Assembly: GCA_029215795.1 (NCBI GenBank)
Contig: JARDYH010000004.1
Span: 205,014,017-205,078,016, forward strand
Reading direction: 5' to 3'
DNA length: 64,000 bases
Source: Anniella stebbinsi
Lineage: Eukaryota; Chordata; Lepidosauria; Squamata; Anniellidae
In this document: piece after piece, positions 59,260 to 64,000 of the stretch
Position numbering within the stretch: the stretch's first letter is position 1
Layout: each line of letters starts with the position of its first letter
Notes under the pieces: generated by a model
The model's input: only the letters and a program-made list of their open reading frames with translations
What the model was told of the DNA's origin: nothing
Database searches by the model: none
Translations under genes and position numbers: made by a program

Positions 59260-59870
59260 GAAAATAGGGTTTGTGTACTAAAGGTATTTCTTTGTATCCA
59301 GCAAGCCCATATTTAAATTCAACCAGAATTATAAACCTCTTATCTGCTGCTAGATGTGTAGGTGAGGGTTGACTACAAGAGGGAAGGAATGCTACAGAGA
59401 AATGACAGTCAAGGAAAGGGTTAAGTATCCACGCCTATTGTTCCTCTGCACCCAATCCCCCCACTCTTAGGGCATTTCTACATGAGGCTTTTAATTCCAC
59501 ACCTTTACCAGGGCTTCTGCTTCCAGATTCTTTGCTGGATTAAAATAGGTTCCTTTACACTTGCTTTTTTACGGGTTTTTTCTCTCTCTGGCTTTCTATA
59601 AGTTTCATTATACAGCCACTAGATGACACTGAGGTAAGGAATAGCGGTATTGCACAATTATGCACTATAAAAATAACGCCATTCAGAAAAATACTGCACT
59701 TTCCTCAGTCTAAAAAACCCCGTGATAATGGTTGCAAAGCATGTGAGGGGCCCTGGAGGATGACAGTGTGATGTAAAGGACCCGCAAACTACCACGAGTG
59801 AGCATTCATGAGCGCACAATAAAAGCCTTGTGTAGAAAGGCTCTTAGGGTCAAGCTCCATGATCTGTTAA

Positions 59871-60226
59871 GGCCTCATCTACAAGAATTCGGCTTTACGC
59901 CTGTTCCTCCGATTATGCGCATCTTCTCGGAAGCACTTTAGCGTAAATGCTTGTATGCAGGAGGTAATTGAGCACTCAACAGGTGACCTTACCGGTTGTT
60001 TCAAATGCACTTTACAAGTAGTTAATGTGGAGAATCGCTTGTTCACATAGTCAAAATGCGCTTTAACGGCCGGAGCAAAATAAAACTCACTATTTAACGC
60101 GCAATCGATAATGCGCATAATCGGATGTTTAAAGCGCCTCTACACCCGATTTGCGCTCCGTTCTTGTAGAGGTAAATTTTTTAATGCGCCTTGAAAGAGC
60201 TTTAAATGCCTCTTGTAGAGGCAGCC
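59871..60226. mobile_element. GCGCATAATCG MITE, copy D (TAA target duplication)
   Basis: A 356-bp copy with TAA on both sides (59,868-59,870 and 60,227-60,229). The left end is GGCCTCATCTACAAGAATTC and the right end CTCTTGTAGAGGCAGCC. The - strand frame 60,118-59,879 (79 residues) is intact. Confidence 0.9.
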
Positions 60227-60343
60227 TAAGTCGCATACAGCTTCCTTCTCTGTTACGCTAAGGAAAGCACATGGGACCCCAACCTGGATCAGCAGCACAG
60301 GTAGGGGAGGTTTAAGCCTTCTTCCCACTTGCTTCTTCAAATG

Positions 60344-60366
60344 TCCCCCCCCCCCCCCCACACACA
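60344..60366. repeat. Poly-C run followed by (CA)n
   Basis: About 16 C bases and a short ACACACACA stretch. Confidence 0.85.
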
Positions 60367-60673
60367 CAATAGGGGCTAAAGAAGAAGAAAAAAACCCTCA
60401 TTAGCACAAAAGTCATAGGGGAGAAACTTTGAGAACTAAGTAGCTTGGGGAAATGGTATTAAACTTTCCCTGCCCATGACTAATGGCCCCAATCTGGGAC
60501 CTTAGACCCTTAAGAGTAAGAAAGGAGAGGGTTAACTACATGCTGTGTATTTGACGTATCATGTCATTTGATGTTTACATGTGTTTGCCCCTAAGAACAA
60601 AAGGTTTGATTTTTTTAAAAAGGTCTCTTTGAACAGTAAGATCACAATAAACTTCTAAAATGTTTTAGTACCC

Positions 60674-60681
60674 TAGCACCA
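60674..60681 (-). promoter_or_regulatory. miR-29 seed match (8-mer)
   Basis: A second TGGTGCTA on the - strand. A 7-mer miR-22 match (GGCAGCT) lies 5 bases away at 60,686-60,692. Confidence 0.35.
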
Positions 60682-60712
60682 TTTGAGCTGCCAACACTTA
60701 AAATGCTTCTTA

Positions 60713-60719
60713 AGCACCA
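60713..60719 (-). promoter_or_regulatory. miR-29 seed match (7-mer)
   Basis: TGGTGCT on the - strand, 39 bases from the start of the 8-mer site at 60,674. That spacing would favour joint action. Confidence 0.3.
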
Positions 60720-60929
60720 TTTGAAACATATATTTCCATTGTTTATTGTTCTTAATCAGGTCTTGAATGGGTGGGTAAACTTCAATGAGAGCCAACAAAG
60801 CTTAAATGAGCATGTAGAAGCCAGAGAGGCAATGAGAAGTGAGAATCATGCCTGCAGCAAAAGTCTTTCTTTGGATTTTGCAGGTAATCAAAACTGTTGA
60901 TTTTTATCCTTAGCACTATAGTTGCATAA

Positions 60930-60992
60930 ATCTTCTCCAACCTCCAGAGCTGTTGGACTGTGACTCCCATAATTCCCAGCTAGCATGGCGAA
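60930..60992. repeat. Palindromic ACAACTCCCAT element, half copy
   Basis: CTTCTCCAACCTCCAGAGCT followed by GGACTGTGACTCCCATAATT is one arm only. Confidence 0.5.
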
Positions 60993-61204
60993 TGATCTTT
61001 TAACCTGGCAATATGGAATCCACAATCCTTGCCCATTAGTAGCACCGTTGCTAAGGCTGGCTGCTACATGGCTGAACAGGATTTTTTGGCCTGATTTGCT
61101 TTTAGTTTCCCTTGGTTCCCCCCCCCCCCAACCATCACCTACTCTCCACTGCACTATTTGGGCCATAACTTCAGGCGGAAATGTTAAATAGTAGGTCTTG
61201 TTTG

Positions 61205-61405
61205 GTGCCAGTGTGGTGTAGTGGTTAGAGTGTTGGACTGGGACACGGGAGGTCTGGGTTATAGTCCCCACTCAGCCATAAAGCTCACTGGGTGACTTTG
61301 GGCTAGACTCTAAGCCTAGCCTACCTCACAAAATGGAGGACCACGTAAGCTGCCTGGAGTTCCATGGAAGAGGAAAAAAGGCAGGATATAAATGTAATAA
61401 TAAGA
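61205..61405 (+). repeat. tRNA-derived SINE, nearly full length
   Basis: It has A box GTGTAGTGGTTAGAGTGTTG and a B-box-like GGGTTATAGTCCCC, then CACTGGGTGACTTTGGGC. The tail GGCAGGATATAAATGTAATA closes it. It is the same family as 26,258 and 53,172, in the opposite orientation, and lies antisense within the putative TET2 3' UTR. Confidence 0.88.
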
Positions 61406-62137
61406 TAAACATGTTTGAGTGGGCACTGTGAGAAGGAATTGCAGTTGTTTAGACATGGGGAGGGCACCCTGAGGCAAGTTAGGGTGATTGGGGAGACCCT
61501 AGATTGGGCCCTCAGAGCTTTGGAGCTCTAGGGGTGATGAAAGGCTACCCTTTGAGGCTTAATCGGCTCATATGCCTAAATAGTGGGGACTGCAGGGTAG
61601 TGAATTGTGAGGGCTTCCCTCAGCACCTAAAGGCTTGGCCAGTGTGCAGAGAGCCAAGCCCAGGGGTTGCTTGTCCATCACAGATGGCATAGGAAGGGGT
61701 TGGTCAGGATTGGGCTCTTAGAGAGCTAGATATTTTGCTGCCAATCTACTATGATTAATCAATAACCATGGCCCTAGTTAAGCCAACACTTGAGCCTCGC
61801 CTTGCTATTTGTGGTACGGTCACAATCCCCATATCACCCGAACGAGCCTTGGTGGAGAATATGATTGCTTAGTGATAACAATACTAGCTGCAATACTAAA
61901 CAGCCATAGAAAAACACATTGCCTGGTGGAACAGGGAAAGCACATTTCCTTTTCAACCTGGCTTGTCTGCAGTAAAGATGTTCAACTATGGCAGTCTAGG
62001 ATTGTGACCACTGTGGCTTAAGTGCAGAGAAAATGGAGTATTTCTGCAAAGGCTAACACTGCCATCAGAAAAGACACGTGGATCACAAACAAGAAACAAA
62101 ATTTACAGCTGTGCATTTATTATGCTATAAACTGATT

Positions 62138-62581
62138 GGCCCATTTCAGATATAACAACGCATGGATCAGCGGAAGCAAAGCTTCAGCTCACATGCTCCT
62201 TCTTTCCTTTTCTCCAGTGTGGGCACAAGGAGGGGAATGCAAGCCTCCACTTCCTGTTCTAAGCTAACCAGAGCTTATTACAACCAAACTTGGAAAACTG
62301 TAGTTAGCTTAAACCATGGTTTGTTAGCAAGCCAGGTTCATAAACCCTGGTTTGATCATGGCCTGTTACCAAACCATACTTTAAACTAAGCAGAGTTTCC
62401 GTAGTTTGGATCTAATGATAAAGTTGAGTCAGCTTAAAACAGGAAGCAAAATCTTTTGACCTCTTTGTTGTGGCCAAGGTGGAGGAGGCGAGGAGAAAGA
62501 GGGAGCATGTGAGCCCAAGGCTTGTTTCTGTTCATTCATGTAACACTGAACTGTGGCTTAGCATTATATCTGAAATAGGCC
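62138..62581. mobile_element. Inverted-repeat DNA element, 444 bp
   Basis: The left end GGCCCATTTCAGATATAA and the right end TTATATCTGAAATAGGCC (both read on the + strand) are near-perfect inverted repeats. The interior has AACCATGG / CCTGGTTT motifs. ATT on both sides may be the duplication. Confidence 0.75.
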
Positions 62582-62688
62582 ATTCTCTGGATGTGACTTC
62601 CACTGCTGAAAAGGCAAACTGGTTCTAGTGGAAAACCTTTCAGAGACCTCTGGCTTCACATGCAATCTTCCCATTGCTCATGTATAGC

Positions 62689-62694
62689 TTTATT
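62689..62694 (-). terminator. Candidate proximal TET2 poly(A) signal
   Basis: AATAAA on the - strand, about 830 bases after the TET2 stop. The downstream sequence is only moderately GT-rich, so this may be a minor site or unused. Confidence 0.3.
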
Positions 62695-63523
62695 GGATCT
62701 TGGTCCTGGTTTATCCCATATTTTAAAAACAGTGTTTTAAAAAAGGATCAGGCTAACTGGATACAAATACAAAATTAAAAGGCTCTTTACAGTTCAAGGA
62801 GAGCAGAGTATACTTTTAACATATTCATGGTTAATAAAAGGCATTAAAACTGTTTAATTGCTGAATTAGACACCATTCTTGTATATAGCACCGTCTTTTA
62901 GAATATCCAAACAAATTCAGTGTTTTGCTTTGTATTCTTTATGTTAAGTACGTAGCTTTCCTGATCAATAAAAATCAAGTCAATATTAAGATTACCGAAA
63001 ACAACAACCACCCCAAACACCCCTGCATATTAGCAAGTTTGTATTTCCAGTATTTCAGTAAGTACATCATAGATTAAGCACCTGGTGGTATTTTAAAATT
63101 TCAGCTACTGAAATACTACAGTATTTTTACTTTTAAAAACAAACAAACAAACAAACATCTCTTACTTAATTTGCTTTCATTAAAATGGTCACAGGTGTAC
63201 AAAAATGAAAAATTACCAATATGGATTCTGCCTTCCAATAGTCAAACCAGTATTTCACTGTCAACTGGTGACCGTCACAAATTAATTTTGCATAGGGTGC
63301 TTTGGTTTTCATTCTTAACATGTTGCCTGTGACCACCTGCCAAATAAATGTAGCAACGTTACCTCTGTTGTTGGTATGAGAAGGTTTTCCCATTGACAAG
63401 TTTTTTAAAAATACTGTCTCTTGTCTTTTCCCTGTTTACAACTTAAAAAGAATTATTACCCTACTGACATTTTTTTGTTGTTGAAAAAAACAACAGATGA
63501 GGTAATGAACAAAGAATTGACCT

Positions 63524-64000
<477 letters not shown>

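Larger units (their letters stand above)
55485..63523 (-). other. TET2: Putative long TET2 3' UTR
   Basis: This stretch contains no coding sequence. Much of it is AT-rich and apparently single-copy (55,490-56,880, 58,100-59,280, 62,640-63,520), broken by a CR1 end, two inverted-repeat elements, one MITE and one SINE. A - strand AATAAA at 55,504-55,509 is followed in transcript direction by a T/GT-rich stretch, a good cleavage context. A nearer candidate signal lies at 62,689-62,694. Four miR-29 seed matches fall inside. The full extent is an inference; the real UTR may end at a proximal site. Confidence 0.5.

Overview
This window is vertebrate nuclear DNA, most likely from a squamate reptile (lizard or snake). 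Three things point there: an intron-rich mitochondrial pyrophosphatase gene, the 3' end of TET2, and a dense load of CR1 and L2-type LINE ends, tRNA-derived SINEs and many small inverted-repeat DNA transposons. The squamate call rests on the repeat style and is an inference. I found no bacterial, CRISPR or viral genes.

Layout. Bases 1-10,680 are intergenic and carry LINE, SINE and MITE fragments. A CpG-rich promoter at about 10,680-11,250 starts PPA2 on the + strand. All 12 PPA2 coding exons can be placed between 10,881 and 45,942. They join in phase into a 351-residue protein whose reading frame is intact across all 11 junctions. A short 3' UTR ends with AATAAA at 46,084. Bases 46,110-55,480 are the intergenic gap between two converging genes. 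The last 477 bases (63,524-64,000, - strand) are the C-terminal end of TET2, with the third Fe(II) ligand histidine and the 2-oxoglutarate-binding Arg and Ser present. A strong - strand poly(A) signal at 55,504 and four miR-29 seed matches suggest, but do not prove, a TET2 3' UTR of about 8 kb. PPA2 and TET2 are also tail-to-tail neighbours in human (4q24), so this is conserved synteny.

How the genes work. PPA2 hydrolyses pyrophosphate in the mitochondrial matrix. TET2 is the nuclear 5-methylcytosine dioxygenase. They share no pathway and are only neighbours.

Most of the remaining structure is transposon archaeology. Four non-autonomous hAT-like elements begin with TAG and end with TA, with 8-bp target duplications (two perfect, two with one mismatch). 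A fifth hAT-like MITE has roughly 125-bp inverted arms. Two families look like PIF/Harbinger MITEs with TAA/TTA duplications. One of these has four copies of about 350 bp that keep the same short reading frame. There is also a nested insertion, a 284-bp hairpin, and a 5S-rRNA-like segment joined to a LINE tail. The most useful gene-level leads are a possible in-frame cassette exon in the last PPA2 intron and a TTC/TCC tract starting about 21 bases after the exon 10 donor.
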